DNA from: a virus
DNA length: 22,567 bases
Strand: one strand, 5' to 3'
Virus record (IMG/VR): IMGVR_UViG_3300029267_004699
Span: 1 to 22,567 of that record
Each line of letters opens with the position of its first letter. Positions within the stretch are counted from its first letter, which is position 1. The notes beneath the pieces were generated by a model that was not told where the DNA came from, did no database searches, and saw only the letters and a list, made by a program, of their open reading frames with translations. Below, piece after piece: positions 13,733 to 21,699 of this stretch. The position numbers were made by a program, and so were the translations under genes.

Positions 13733-16700
13733 TGCTACTGACACCAGAACAGCTGTTTGAAATACAGAAAATTATCGAAGAGCATCACCAGGCTTTTGCA
13801 GCCAATGCCTTTGGTCAAGATGCTGTTCCACCAGAAGTGTTAAGGAAGCTCAAAGAAAAAGGTCTCATCAAAGAATCCGTAGATTCTATTTCGGAGTCTT
13901 ACACATACGGTCAACTGATTGGTGTTCTAGAGAATCAAAAAGTAGCAGACATGTCCTATTTGGAATTCAAAGATTACATGTCTGACAATCCGATACCGCT
14001 ATCTCCAATCGAGCGCGGTGCGATGGCCATGGCAGCTGCTAGTGCTGGCCAGTACTGCAGGGGATTAGGAAATCGAGTCGATGTAGCCACTGGAGCGATA
14101 CTCATCGAAGCAGACCAGCAACTTCGAGCTCGGATGGAAGCAGACATTCGAACAGCTACTGAAGAGAACATAGCCAGGCGAGAAACAGTAGAGCAGCTGA
14201 AAACCGATTTGGGATGGGCTACTCGAGATTGGTCAAGAGATATGAAGCGAATCGCAGTCACTGAGAAAGTCACTGCGATGAACCACGGTACTGCAAACCA
14301 TTTCAAGAAGCAGCATGGAGCAGATGTCCTGGTGGCCAAGAGAGCCATGCCAGATGCCTGCAAACACTGCCAAAGACTCTACAATGGACCAAATGGACCA
14401 CGTGTATTCAAACTATCTACCCTCGAAGCCAATGGAACAAACGTAGGGAAGAAAACCGCTGATTGGTTAGCCATCGTAGGAGCTACCCATCCCAATTGCC
14501 AGTGCATTCTGATTCGGATTCCAAAGGGATGGGGATTCGATGAGCATGGTGATCTCGTACCAGGTGGAGAAATTGACCTCTATGAGACTCCAGATGACTT
14601 GGCAGCATCGCTCATGGAAGAGATGGAGCTCCAGAAGGCTTTCAAGCTCCAGGGTCATGTCACCTACCAGGGGATTCCGATTGCCATCGAAAATAAGGAA
14701 GGTTCTGTCCGTAAATGGACTGATGTGAATGGTGCCACTGGTGAGACCAAAATGGTCGGTGTCAACTACGGATATGTCAAAGGCACCATGGGTGCAGATG
14801 AAGACGAAATTGATGTTTTCGTAGGACCAGATCCAAGGGCAAAACTGGTCTATGTCATCGAGCAGCAAAATCCAGATACTGGTACTTACGATGAGCAGAA
14901 GTGCATGCTCGGATTCCCAAATCAGAAAACTGCAGAACGCGCATACATGCTCCATTACGACGATCCAGACACTTTCATCATCACTGTGGAGCCAATGGAA
15001 GTTGAGCACTTTAAGCGATGGGTGTCCACCACGAAGCCTAAAAAAGGCGAGATGGCAAAGAGCTCAAAAGATGATTTAAGTAAATCTAACCAAAATCATC
15101 TTGAAGACAAATTGAAGCTGGTTGTTCTAATTCCAGAAAGACTCGAAAAAGCAGCTGCTCGAGGTGGGAAGTACATCAGAAGAGTACCCTACACCGACAA
15201 AACAGGGAAAAGAAAGTACAGATATTACTACAGTCAATCAGCTGCAGCCAGGGATGTGCAAGCTGGAGAGACCATCAAACTCGGTAAACAGTATGCTGAA
15301 GTGAAGAAAATCGATAAGAATGGCACCATTCATCTCGAGGTAGGCAAAACCACCATTCGAGTAGCTCCAAAACAGTGGGATAATTTGCTGGCCACTCATT
15401 ATGGAGATGCCTACTTCAAGTGGGCAGAAAAGAGGGCAGCACAATCGGTCAATGCTGTTCTAAGGCATGTTCCCAAAGAAGAGCTGGTGGATTTGAAGGG
15501 CAGTACGGACAAGGAGAGACTCGAAGACCTCAAAACTCGAGTACCAAAAGTGTACGATAAACTCCAGAAATCCTTCCAAAGAGCTGGAGTGAATCCATTT
15601 AGAGCCAAGCAGGTACTGACTGCTTCCCTGGAAAGAAGGGGATGGGAACCAGAAGCTCGAGCAGCTGTTATCGGAAATGTCATCACCAAGAGGGATGAGA
15701 ATTATCGTACTACCATACGAGCAGCTGAAAACCTTGCTGGTGGAGCTCGAGTAAAGGTAGGACATGTCGGAGCAGTCACTGAGATAGTCGAGCAGGCCAA
15801 AAATCCAGAAAAAGACTCGATTGCAGAAGTGGCAGCACAAGCAGAAAAAGAACTGGCCAAGTTGAGCTCATTGCTGGCCAAAGCGAAATCGGGAAATCGG
15901 GAAGATGCTGGTGAAGCACTGGCAGCTGCACTCTCTTCGAAGGCTATCCAGCAACTGAACATGATTTCTAAGGCGTTTCCTGGCATTCAGGACAAGGCAG
16001 TAGAGCCTGCCAGGGAAGCCATGCTGGAAGCTCCATCAGTGGCTCCTACTAAGCCTAAGAGCGATGGGAGCTCCACCACAGTCTTTGTAGCTGGTGAAGG
16101 TGGACAACCAAAGGGGTTGAATGCCAGGTACAAGCTGGTGGAAGCAGATGATGCCATAGCCAGTCACGATCCAAGGTCTTTCAACCAAAGGAAAGACTAT
16201 CCAGAAGGTGTTCAGGAAAGAGCGTACCATCGAGACAAGTCAGAACAGGCAAAAGTCCAAAGGAATGCTCAAAGGCTAAGGCCAGAATTCGTTATCAATA
16301 CCAATCCCGATGCAGTGAATGGAGCTCCAATCATGGGTCCAGATGGAGTGGTACTTGGTGGCAATAGTCGAACCATGTCGATGCAACTGGCGTATGCCAG
16401 GCATCCAGAAAAAGCCAAAGAGCTACGCTCGTACATGCTCGAGCATGCTCACGAAGTGGGATTCTCCAAGGAAGATGTGGAGCAGTTCAAAAATCCGATA
16501 CTGGTACGAGTAGTCGAAGATGGTGGAAAAACCAAGGAAGACAAGCAGTTACTAGTTCGACAGATGAACGAATCCTTCACTCAAGGTATGGATCCACGTA
16601 CCATGCAAGTGGCCATGGGTAGGAAGCTCACCGATGAGACCTTGGAAGAGCTCGGAAAAGCCATGAAGCCAGATGAGACTCTCAATGCTTTCCTGGCTAC

Positions 16701-17985
16701 GAAGAGAGCAGAACCCTTCATCAATTCTCTCCAGAAAGTGGGAATCATCGACCAAAGGAATGCAAACCAGTACTTCCTGAAGAATACCAAGAAGTTGAAT
16801 CCAGATGGCAGAACACTGGTGGCCAGAATTCTCGTAGGACGTACCGTGGAAGATGCAGACCTCTTATCTGCTACCAAACCAAGTCTGATAGAGAACATCG
16901 CTCGAAGTGTACCGTACATGGCACAAGCAAAGTCATACGGTAAGGGTTACGATTTGAAAGACGACATTCGTACTGCCCTAGATGCCTATAATAGCCTGCA
17001 ATATCGAGTAGATACTGGCTCGATACCAGCATTGAATGCAGACATGACTGCTCATCGATTCGATAATCTGTTTGGCCAGCAAGAGATGTTTGGTGGCCAG
17101 CATCCAGTTACTGAGAATCCAAGGGCAATGGGATTGCTCGAGGTGCTGATACGGAAACCAGGACCAAATCAGATTACCAAGGTGTTCAAAGATTATGCCA
17201 GGCAAGCAGAACTGAATCCAGAAGGGCAGGCTTCGATTTTTGGAGCCAAAGAGTCCCCTACTGATATTTTCCAGAAAGTGGTCAAAGAAAATCTTCCTAA
17301 GCCACCAGAAGAGAAGCAAGCTGGCCTATTTGGGAAGAGCGAATTCATAGTGCCAGAAGGAATGGACAAGTCTTGGGGATACTTCGTAGGACCACGTGGT
17401 GGAAAATGGAAGGATGCTGCTCACACCATTCCATGGGAAGAGCCGGAAAAGGAAAAAGGCAGGAAGAAACTAGGGAAGCCAGGACCAGACACCGATGATG
17501 TGAAGCCACTTCCAGGCCAAATCGACATTTACGAGCATGTTTACGGGAAATCCTTCGAGGGACTGTCAGGGATAGAGCTGTTTTCCAAGGGAATCCCCAA
17601 TACCATTGGTGCGAGAACCAGTCCACAAGGGAATAGAGCTCCAGGACCAGGTTTGGGTGTCAACTACGTGATTCCGATGCCAAAGAAAAACCCTGGTCAT
17701 ACTCCAGGGGATAGGGAATTGCCTGGTAAGGATGAAATATTTGGATCCAAAGAGGGAAAATCGAAGCATTCCTTGTACACCACCAAGGAAGAATACGAAT
17801 TCATGGAGCAGAATCGCCGGAAATTCCCACTGGAAACACCACAAGTCTACATCGAAGCCAATGAAGATGCTAGAGTAGGCACTGAAGAGCGTGGAAAATA
17901 CGTGAAAGAAGAGAATCTTCGAAATGCTCCAAGACCTAAGAATAAAGCGAAGATAGAGCCTACTGAAGAAGAAGACGACGAATAA
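13732..17985 (+). CDS. MuF-type minor head protein fused to InPase-like and DdrB/ParB-like domains (1417 aa)
   Basis: The start at ATG 13732 overlaps the upstream stop. Residues ~90-265 are a MuF/SPP1 gp7-type head-morphogenesis domain ending in C210-x2-C213 and H253-P-N-C256-Q-C258, normally linked to the portal and carried in the head. Residues 303-436 are an inorganic-pyrophosphatase-like domain (GVNYGYVKGTMGADEDEIDV acidic cluster, then FVGPDP). Residues 473-500 are an RGGKY module, then helical regions to about 770. Residues 783-960 are a DdrB-like ParB-superfamily domain (G876-G-N-S-R880, then NPILVRVV), followed by its usual helical extension to about 1190. Residues 1213-1235 are a GPRGGKW module, then a basic, Pro-rich tail. 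InPase and DdrB/ParB domains on virion proteins are known from phage polyvalent proteins. [LFM]-x-K-[AS] steps mark several domain edges. Confidence 0.88.
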   Translation: MLLTPEQLFEIQKIIEEHHQAFAANAFGQDAVPPEVLRKLKEKGLIKESVDSISESYTYGQLIGVLENQKVADMSYLEFKDYMSDNPIPLSPIERGAMAMAAASAGQYCRGLGNRVDVATGAILIEADQQLRARMEADIRTATEENIARRETVEQLKTDLGWATRDWSRDMKRIAVTEKVTAMNHGTANHFKKQHGADVLVAKRAMPDACKHCQRLYNGPNGPRVFKLSTLEANGTNVGKKTADWLAIVGATHPNCQCILIRIPKGWGFDEHGDLVPGGEIDLYETPDDLAASLMEEMELQKAFKLQGHVTYQGIPIAIENKEGSVRKWTDVNGATGETKMVGVNYGYVKGTMGADEDEIDVFVGPDPRAKLVYVIEQQNPDTGTYDEQKCMLGFPNQKTAERAYMLHYDDPDTFIITVEPMEVEHFKRWVSTTKPKKGEMAKSSKDDLSKSNQNHLEDKLKLVVLIPERLEKAAARGGKYIRRVPYTDKTGKRKYRYYYSQSAAARDVQAGETIKLGKQYAEVKKIDKNGTIHLEVGKTTIRVAPKQWDNLLATHYGDAYFKWAEKRAAQSVNAVLRHVPKEELVDLKGSTDKERLEDLKTRVPKVYDKLQKSFQRAGVNPFRAKQVLTASLERRGWEPEARAAVIGNVITKRDENYRTTIRAAENLAGGARVKVGHVGAVTEIVEQAKNPEKDSIAEVAAQAEKELAKLSSLLAKAKSGNREDAGEALAAALSSKAIQQLNMISKAFPGIQDKAVEPAREAMLEAPSVAPTKPKSDGSSTTVFVAGEGGQPKGLNARYKLVEADDAIASHDPRSFNQRKDYPEGVQERAYHRDKSEQAKVQRNAQRLRPEFVINTNPDAVNGAPIMGPDGVVLGGNSRTMSMQLAYARHPEKAKELRSYMLEHAHEVGFSKEDVEQFKNPILVRVVEDGGKTKEDKQLLVRQMNESFTQGMDPRTMQVAMGRKLTDETLEELGKAMKPDETLNAFLATKRAEPFINSLQKVGIIDQRNANQYFLKNTKKLNPDGRTLVARILVGRTVEDADLLSATKPSLIENIARSVPYMAQAKSYGKGYDLKDDIRTALDAYNSLQYRVDTGSIPALNADMTAHRFDNLFGQQEMFGGQHPVTENPRAMGLLEVLIRKPGPNQITKVFKDYARQAELNPEGQASIFGAKESPTDIFQKVVKENLPKPPEEKQAGLFGKSEFIVPEGMDKSWGYFVGPRGGKWKDAAHTIPWEEPEKEKGRKKLGKPGPDTDDVKPLPGQIDIYEHVYGKSFEGLSGIELFSKGIPNTIGARTSPQGNRAPGPGLGVNYVIPMPKKNPGHTPGDRELPGKDEIFGSKEGKSKHSLYTTKEEYEFMEQNRRKFPLETPQVYIEANEDARVGTEERGKYVKEENLRNAPRPKNKAKIEPTEEEDDE
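15148..15231 (+). repeat. RGGKY..RVP...YYY module, copy 2
   Basis: Residues 473-500 of the MuF fusion: KAAARGGKYIRRVPYTDKTG, then KYRYYY, following L-E. It lies between the InPase-like domain and the helical middle. Confidence 0.75.
17368..17436 (+). repeat. GPRGGKW module, copy 4
   Basis: Residues 1213-1235 of the MuF fusion: KSWGYFVGPRGGKWKDAAHT then IPW, after M1211-D. Here GY-F-VGP replaces GPYIGP. Confidence 0.8.
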
Positions 17986-18191
17986 TGCGATGTCCTAAGT
18001 GCAAAAACCACGTACTTCAGAAGAGTGGACGTAGAACCAGGCTACGGACCACTGGCCAGGTTATCTTCGAGGATAACGTGTGCAAGGCCAAATGCTACTG
18101 GTGCAAGGAAGAAATCGAGATTCCACTGGAGATTCGAGAAGGCACTCCGATAGTCAGTGAGCAATTTATTTTGACAACCAATTCCGTTTAA
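17985..18191 (+). CDS. Small zinc-ribbon protein
   Basis: A 68-residue protein whose ATG overlaps the MuF-fusion stop (TAATG). It begins MRCPKCKNHVLQKSGRRTRL. C3-x2-C6 and C37-x2-C40 (CYWC), with a further Cys at 33, make a two-knuckle zinc ribbon around a beta hairpin. Small ribbons of this kind occur in phages beside minor-head genes; Mu Com, a translation regulator, has a comparable two-CxxC layout, but the resemblance is too slight to transfer function. The basic RTRLRTTG loop could contact RNA or DNA. Confidence 0.82.
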   Translation: MRCPKCKNHVLQKSGRRTRLRTTGQVIFEDNVCKAKCYWCKEEIEIPLEIREGTPIVSEQFILTTNSV

Positions 18192-18208
18192 TGCATTATT
18201 GTGGTGTT

Positions 18209-18269
18209 CGAGAGAGTTGATTTCCCTTCTCCACTAGTCCTGGTCCACCATGCCAGGACTGGTCTCTCT
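18209..18269 (+). other. Structured non-coding hairpin downstream of the zinc-ribbon gene
   Basis: CTAGTCCTGG (18234-18243) pairs with CCAGGACTGG (18253-18262), ten pairs with one wobble and a 9-base loop. Flanking AGAGAG (18210-18215) and CTCTCT (18264-18269) could close a larger stem. It is followed by TCTCTCTTAC rather than a pure T tract, so it is a processing, stability or weak termination structure rather than a classic terminator. Confidence 0.6.
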
Positions 18270-18299
18270 TACAATTGAAAAAGTCCAGAAAAACTAAGC

Positions 18300-18328
18300 T
18301 TGACACCTTCGTTCAATAACCATATTTT
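18300..18328 (+). promoter_or_regulatory. Sigma70-like promoter before the prohead protease operon
   Basis: TTGACA (18300-18305) is a perfect -35, followed after exactly 17 bases by TATTTT (18323-18328, 4 of 6). A transcript would start near 18335, about 95 bases before ATG 18431, and would include the terminator at 18376. It would drive protease, scaffold and capsid genes separately from the upstream block. Confidence 0.6.
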
Positions 18329-18375
18329 TACTTCAGATATGCGATAGGTCCAAAAAGAGTGTAAAAACTCGATAG

Positions 18376-18415
18376 GGGCAGACACGCTGATTCATCAGTA
18401 GTCTGCCCTTTTTTT
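18376..18415 (+). terminator. Intrinsic terminator or attenuator in the protease leader
   Basis: GGGCAGAC (18376-18383) and GTCTGCCC (18401-18408) form a perfect 8-bp GC-rich stem with a 17-base loop, followed by seven T's, G and four T's. It is a textbook rho-independent terminator, but lies only about 16 bases before the protease start and about 40 bases after the predicted promoter start. It may end readthrough from upstream or act as an attenuator. Confidence 0.8.
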
Positions 18416-18430
18416 GTTTTTGGAGAGAAA

Positions 18431-19270
18431 ATGTCAAAGTTGCCATTCGATTTTGAAGTACCCTTAGAAGTATTCGAAAAAGCCGATGCAGAACCAGGTA
18501 AACAAAAGAGAATTGGTGGACTGGCATCTGTAGAAACCAGGGATAGGCAAGATGAAACCATACTAGCACGTGGTTTGGATTTTTCAGACTTCCTTCACAA
18601 TGGCTGGTTCAATGATAATCATTCGAAAGTCACTACGGACATTTTGGGTTATCCAGAAGCTACTCAGTACGTGAGAAAAGGTTCTATGCTTCCTACTGGC
18701 AAGAAAGCCAAAGCAGATGGCCACTGGGTAGAGGGATACCTTCTCGATACCGAAAAAGCGAAAAAAGTTTATGAATTGGGAAAAGCTCTCCAAGAGACCA
18801 ATCGAAGACTTGGGTTTTCTGTAGAAGGCAAAATCCAAAAGAGAAGTGGTCCATCCAATAAGACAATCGCAAAAGCCCTGGTACGCAATGTGGCCATAAC
18901 AAACTGTCCAGTGAATCCAGATGCCACTATGGACATACTGGTGAAGTCACTGCATGCGGTAGAAAAATCCGAACCAGATGAGCTCGAGAAGATGCTTTCC
19001 ATGGGTACTCCTACTCCAGGCCAGGCTCCAACTGGAGTGAAGACTGGTGAAGGAGCTGGCCAGGTAATAACTGGTGAGAGTCTCGAAGATGATGAGAAGC
19101 TCCAAGAGTGGAAAAAAGAAGCCAAGAAAAAGAAAAAAGACACCAAAAAGTCTTTAAGCAATAAAGAAGTACGAGCTTGGTTCAAAGCTCGATTACCTAA
19201 AGCAACGTCAACACAGATTGATCGTGTTGTAAGGATTACCCATGCGTTGAAACGCAAAGGGGAAATTTAA
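18431..19270 (+). CDS. Prohead maturation protease (S78/XkdF-like)
   Basis: A 279-residue protein after GGAGAG. The core at residues 25-172 has the phage prohead serine-protease pattern: an N-terminal strand with IGGLASVETRDRQDE, H64 in WFNDNHSK as the likely catalytic His, S130 in R-LGFSVEG as the likely nucleophile, and VRNVAITNCPVNPDA as the closing strand with the family's 'V...P.NP.A' signature. Such enzymes cut scaffold and capsid N-terminal regions inside the immature head. Residues 180-279 are a charged helical extension that may act as scaffold or be self-cleaved; F15-E-K-A18 and E-K-S/E-K-M steps near residues 178-188 flank the core. It precedes scaffold-like and capsid genes, the classical order. 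Catalytic residues are assigned by pattern, not alignment. Confidence 0.88.
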   Translation: MSKLPFDFEVPLEVFEKADAEPGKQKRIGGLASVETRDRQDETILARGLDFSDFLHNGWFNDNHSKVTTDILGYPEATQYVRKGSMLPTGKKAKADGHWVEGYLLDTEKAKKVYELGKALQETNRRLGFSVEGKIQKRSGPSNKTIAKALVRNVAITNCPVNPDATMDILVKSLHAVEKSEPDELEKMLSMGTPTPGQAPTGVKTGEGAGQVITGESLEDDEKLQEWKKEAKKKKKDTKKSLSNKEVRAWFKARLPKATSTQIDRVVRITHALKRKGEI

Positions 19271-19281
19271 GGAGAGTGGCT

Positions 19282-20160
19282 ATGAGCGACAAAGAGAAGC
19301 AGAAGTCGAATGAGCTAGAGAAAGCCATGGAGCCAGAAGGAGAAGAAGAGGAAGTATCAGGTGAAGAGGAAAAAGAGGAAAAAGCTGGTCCTGATGATGG
19401 ATGCGGTAACACTGGTGGTGGAGTAAAAAGTAAAAATGCTCCTACTGCCAAGTCTGCTTGCAAATCCGAAGACCTCACCGAAGATGACCTCGAAAAATCC
19501 CTTGCAAAACTGGAAGAGTACACCGAAGAAAAAGATGTTCCTACCAGAAGGCAAGTACTTCTCGAGAAGGCTCAAGAAGGAGAGCTCACCAAATCCGAGC
19601 AAGATGAGCTCTTCCAGATCCTTGGTGGTGGTGAAGCCAAACCAGACTCCACTTTGGTAGAAGAAGTGGAGAAAGCCATGGAGCCAACTGAAGACATGCA
19701 GAAGGCACTGGATGTCTCTGACTTTCTTAGTGAAACTCACGAAGAAAACAAGCGAGTCAATACTGTTTTGGCAGAACGTATTGAGAAATCGGATTCCAGA
19801 CAGCAATCCTTCAATCTGATACTTGCGAAAGCAATAACAGACATTGGAAAGCTAACCAAGTCCGTAGATGAGAGACTTGCTGGAATCGAAGGTCAACCTG
19901 CTCGAAAGCCAAAGAGCCAGGCCAGACCACTAGCGAAGAGCTTTGCCAATGCTGAACCAACAGCTGGTCAAGGCAATTTGAGCAAATCTCAAATTCTCGA
20001 AACAATGGATGAATTGTTCAGGAAATCCATAGATGCTGGCAATGATGGACTGGTCGAAGGGGTCAACATGCAGATGGCATCTACCAAGTACGAAATGACA
20101 GGAAACGTATCTCCACAAGTTTTGGAGATGGTCAAAAGGCACAGAAGCTCAGTCCATTAA
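19282..20160 (+). CDS. Scaffold-like acidic head protein
   Basis: A 292-residue protein; ATG 19282 is chosen over GTG 19276 because AAGGAGAGTGGCT precedes it with the same layout as other genes. The first ~50 residues are Glu-rich and disordered, with KAGPDDGCGN and Gly/Ala/Ser-rich stretches after. The central part (about 60-200) is helical with coiled-coil character, and the last ~60 residues (MDELFRKSIDAGNDGLVEGV...) form a conserved-looking tail that may bind the capsid protein. EKAMEP occurs twice, and E-K-[AS] or Q-K-A steps recur (LEKA, LEKS, LLEKA, VEKA, MQKA, LAKS), as expected of a protein chopped up by the protease. Its position between protease and capsid genes supports scaffold; sequence alone does not prove it. 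Confidence 0.75.
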   Translation: MSDKEKQKSNELEKAMEPEGEEEEVSGEEEKEEKAGPDDGCGNTGGGVKSKNAPTAKSACKSEDLTEDDLEKSLAKLEEYTEEKDVPTRRQVLLEKAQEGELTKSEQDELFQILGGGEAKPDSTLVEEVEKAMEPTEDMQKALDVSDFLSETHEENKRVNTVLAERIEKSDSRQQSFNLILAKAITDIGKLTKSVDERLAGIEGQPARKPKSQARPLAKSFANAEPTAGQGNLSKSQILETMDELFRKSIDAGNDGLVEGVNMQMASTKYEMTGNVSPQVLEMVKRHRSSVH

Positions 20161-20183
20161 AGGGACAAGGCGTTAACAAGGAA

Positions 20184-20200
20184 TGTCTGAAACACAGACA
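20184..20200 (+). other. Small hairpin in the capsid-gene leader
   Basis: TGTCTG (20184-20189) pairs with CAGACA (20195-20200) around an AAACA loop, just before AAATAAGGAG. No T tract follows, so it is not a terminator. It could protect the mRNA 5' region or mark a processing site. Confidence 0.45.
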
Positions 20201-20217
20201 AAATAAGGAGAATGACA

Positions 20218-21648
20218 ATGCCGGAAATGGTAAGTTGGAAAGACTACGAAGGTGTTGAGGGATTTGCGGCCACGTCCCAAGAAGATGTCAATGAACTTAA
20301 CAAAGCACTCACTGCAGGTTCTGACATCAATGCACCAGGAAGTGTGACACCAGGTGATGGTTTTGCTCTCAGAGTGGAGAGTCTCGAAAGTACGCTGAAA
20401 AACACAACGTACAAGATGACTCACATCAGGTTCTGGAAGGGAATTCCCAAGCTTCCAGCCTACAACACTGTTGAAGAGCACAATGAGCTTTCGAGCTACG
20501 GTGAGAATCCAGATTCTGGATTCATCACAGAAGGAGCCCTTCCCACTGAAGACGACTCCAGCTACGAGAGAAAATACGCAGTAGTGAAATTTCTTGGTAC
20601 GACCAGGAAAGTTTCACATCCGATGACATTGGTTCGTCCTGCTCACGGCAACGTGATTAGTCAAGAGAGTATCAATGGAACCATGCACTTGCTGCGGATT
20701 CTCGAGCGAGCTCTCTTCTACGCGGATAGCTCTTTGAGCACTGTCCAGTTCGATGGTTATGAGAAACTCATAACCGACAATAGCCCCGCAAGCAACATCA
20801 TCGATCTAAGAGGTCAACCTCTTTCAGAAGACATTCTGACCGATGCCTGCTTGACTGTTCAAGATGCACCAAACTACGGTTTGCCGACACATCTGCATCT
20901 GAATCCCAAAGTCAAAGCAGACTTGGTGAAGACCTTCTATCCGAAAGAGCGACACAACACTCTGACCGATAAGAGTGGAATGATTGGTCTGGATGTTAAG
21001 GGATTCACTTCTCCAGCTGGTGATGTGGCTTTCGAGCCAAACGTCTTCATCACTGATGGTGGTGGACCGAATGCAGCTGCAGTAGGACCAGCTGCAGACA
21101 GGCCAGGAAATCCCACTATCTCGACTGCAGCCACCACTCCAGTGGATGGTGCTTCTCAGTTCGAAGATGATGATGCTGGTGACTACTTCATGGAAGTGGT
21201 TGCATGCAACAAATTCGGTCGAAGTGCAAAAGTCGCAGTGGACGGTAGTGCAATCGCAGTGGCAGCTGGAGACAAAATCACCTTTGGTGTTACTCCTTCG
21301 AGCGATACCACTGAGTGGTTCGAAGTCTATCGTACTCTCAAAGATGGTGCCGATGGAACAGAGCGATTGGTACTTCGAGTAGCGAATGGTGCTGGTGCTG
21401 GTGAGACCATCATCAATGAGTACAATGCGAACATTCCGTATTGCACGAGTGCCTTCCTGTTCCAACAGAATCTGGAATCACTTTCCTTCAAACAGTTAGC
21501 ACCCATGGTCAAACTGCCCTTGGCAACCATTGACACAAGTGTGCGCTTCTGCTTGTTGCTGTATGGTGTTCCAGTGATGTACACCCCTGGCAAGAATCTG
21601 CTCATCAAGAATATCGGCAGAGCCAGTGGTTACGTGGGTGCCCCGTAA
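20218..21648 (+). CDS. Major capsid protein with inserted Ig/Fn3-like domain
   Basis: A 476-residue protein; ATG 20218 lies 7 bases after GGAG (20207-20210), while ATG 20212 is only 1 base away and is rejected. Identity is inferred from its place after protease and scaffold-like genes, its length, and an HK97-fold-like course: N-terminal arm, E-loop-like region near residues 85-120 (SSYGENPDSGFITEGALPTE), long spine helix near 145-172 (NVISQESINGTMHLLRILER), then beta-rich P- and A-domain parts. Residues about 297-405 (NPTISTAATTPVDGA ... ETIINEYNANIP) look like an inserted Ig/fibronectin-type domain on the capsid surface. L27-N-K-A30 could be the cleavage step removing an N-terminal segment. 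No family name can be given with certainty. Confidence 0.85.
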   Translation: MPEMVSWKDYEGVEGFAATSQEDVNELNKALTAGSDINAPGSVTPGDGFALRVESLESTLKNTTYKMTHIRFWKGIPKLPAYNTVEEHNELSSYGENPDSGFITEGALPTEDDSSYERKYAVVKFLGTTRKVSHPMTLVRPAHGNVISQESINGTMHLLRILERALFYADSSLSTVQFDGYEKLITDNSPASNIIDLRGQPLSEDILTDACLTVQDAPNYGLPTHLHLNPKVKADLVKTFYPKERHNTLTDKSGMIGLDVKGFTSPAGDVAFEPNVFITDGGGPNAAAVGPAADRPGNPTISTAATTPVDGASQFEDDDAGDYFMEVVACNKFGRSAKVAVDGSAIAVAAGDKITFGVTPSSDTTEWFEVYRTLKDGADGTERLVLRVANGAGAGETIINEYNANIPYCTSAFLFQQNLESLSFKQLAPMVKLPLATIDTSVRFCLLLYGVPVMYTPGKNLLIKNIGRASGYVGAP

Positions 21649-21674
21649 CTGAGAAAAAGTAACTAATGTGATTT

Positions 21675-21699
21675 GGTAGGCTCGAATGAGCCTGCCTTT
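21675..21699 (+). terminator. Hairpin terminator or processing site after the capsid gene
   Basis: GGTAGGCTC (21675-21683), loop GAAT, GAGCCTGCC (21688-21696): nine pairs with one G-T, followed by TTT. A short T run suggests partial termination, which would keep capsid mRNA in excess over downstream genes. It also shows that the ATG at 21686 is inside a hairpin arm and not a start. Confidence 0.6.

Noticed and set aside
18191-18220. A 9-codon frame (ATG overlapping the zinc-ribbon stop)
   Set aside because: Too short, no conserved pattern and no own SD; the stretch is better explained as non-coding structured RNA.
20824-21465. A 213-codon minus-strand open frame
   Set aside because: It lies wholly antisense to the capsid gene, yields a Cys/Ser/His-rich sequence with no family resemblance, and is explained as a shadow of biased codon use.
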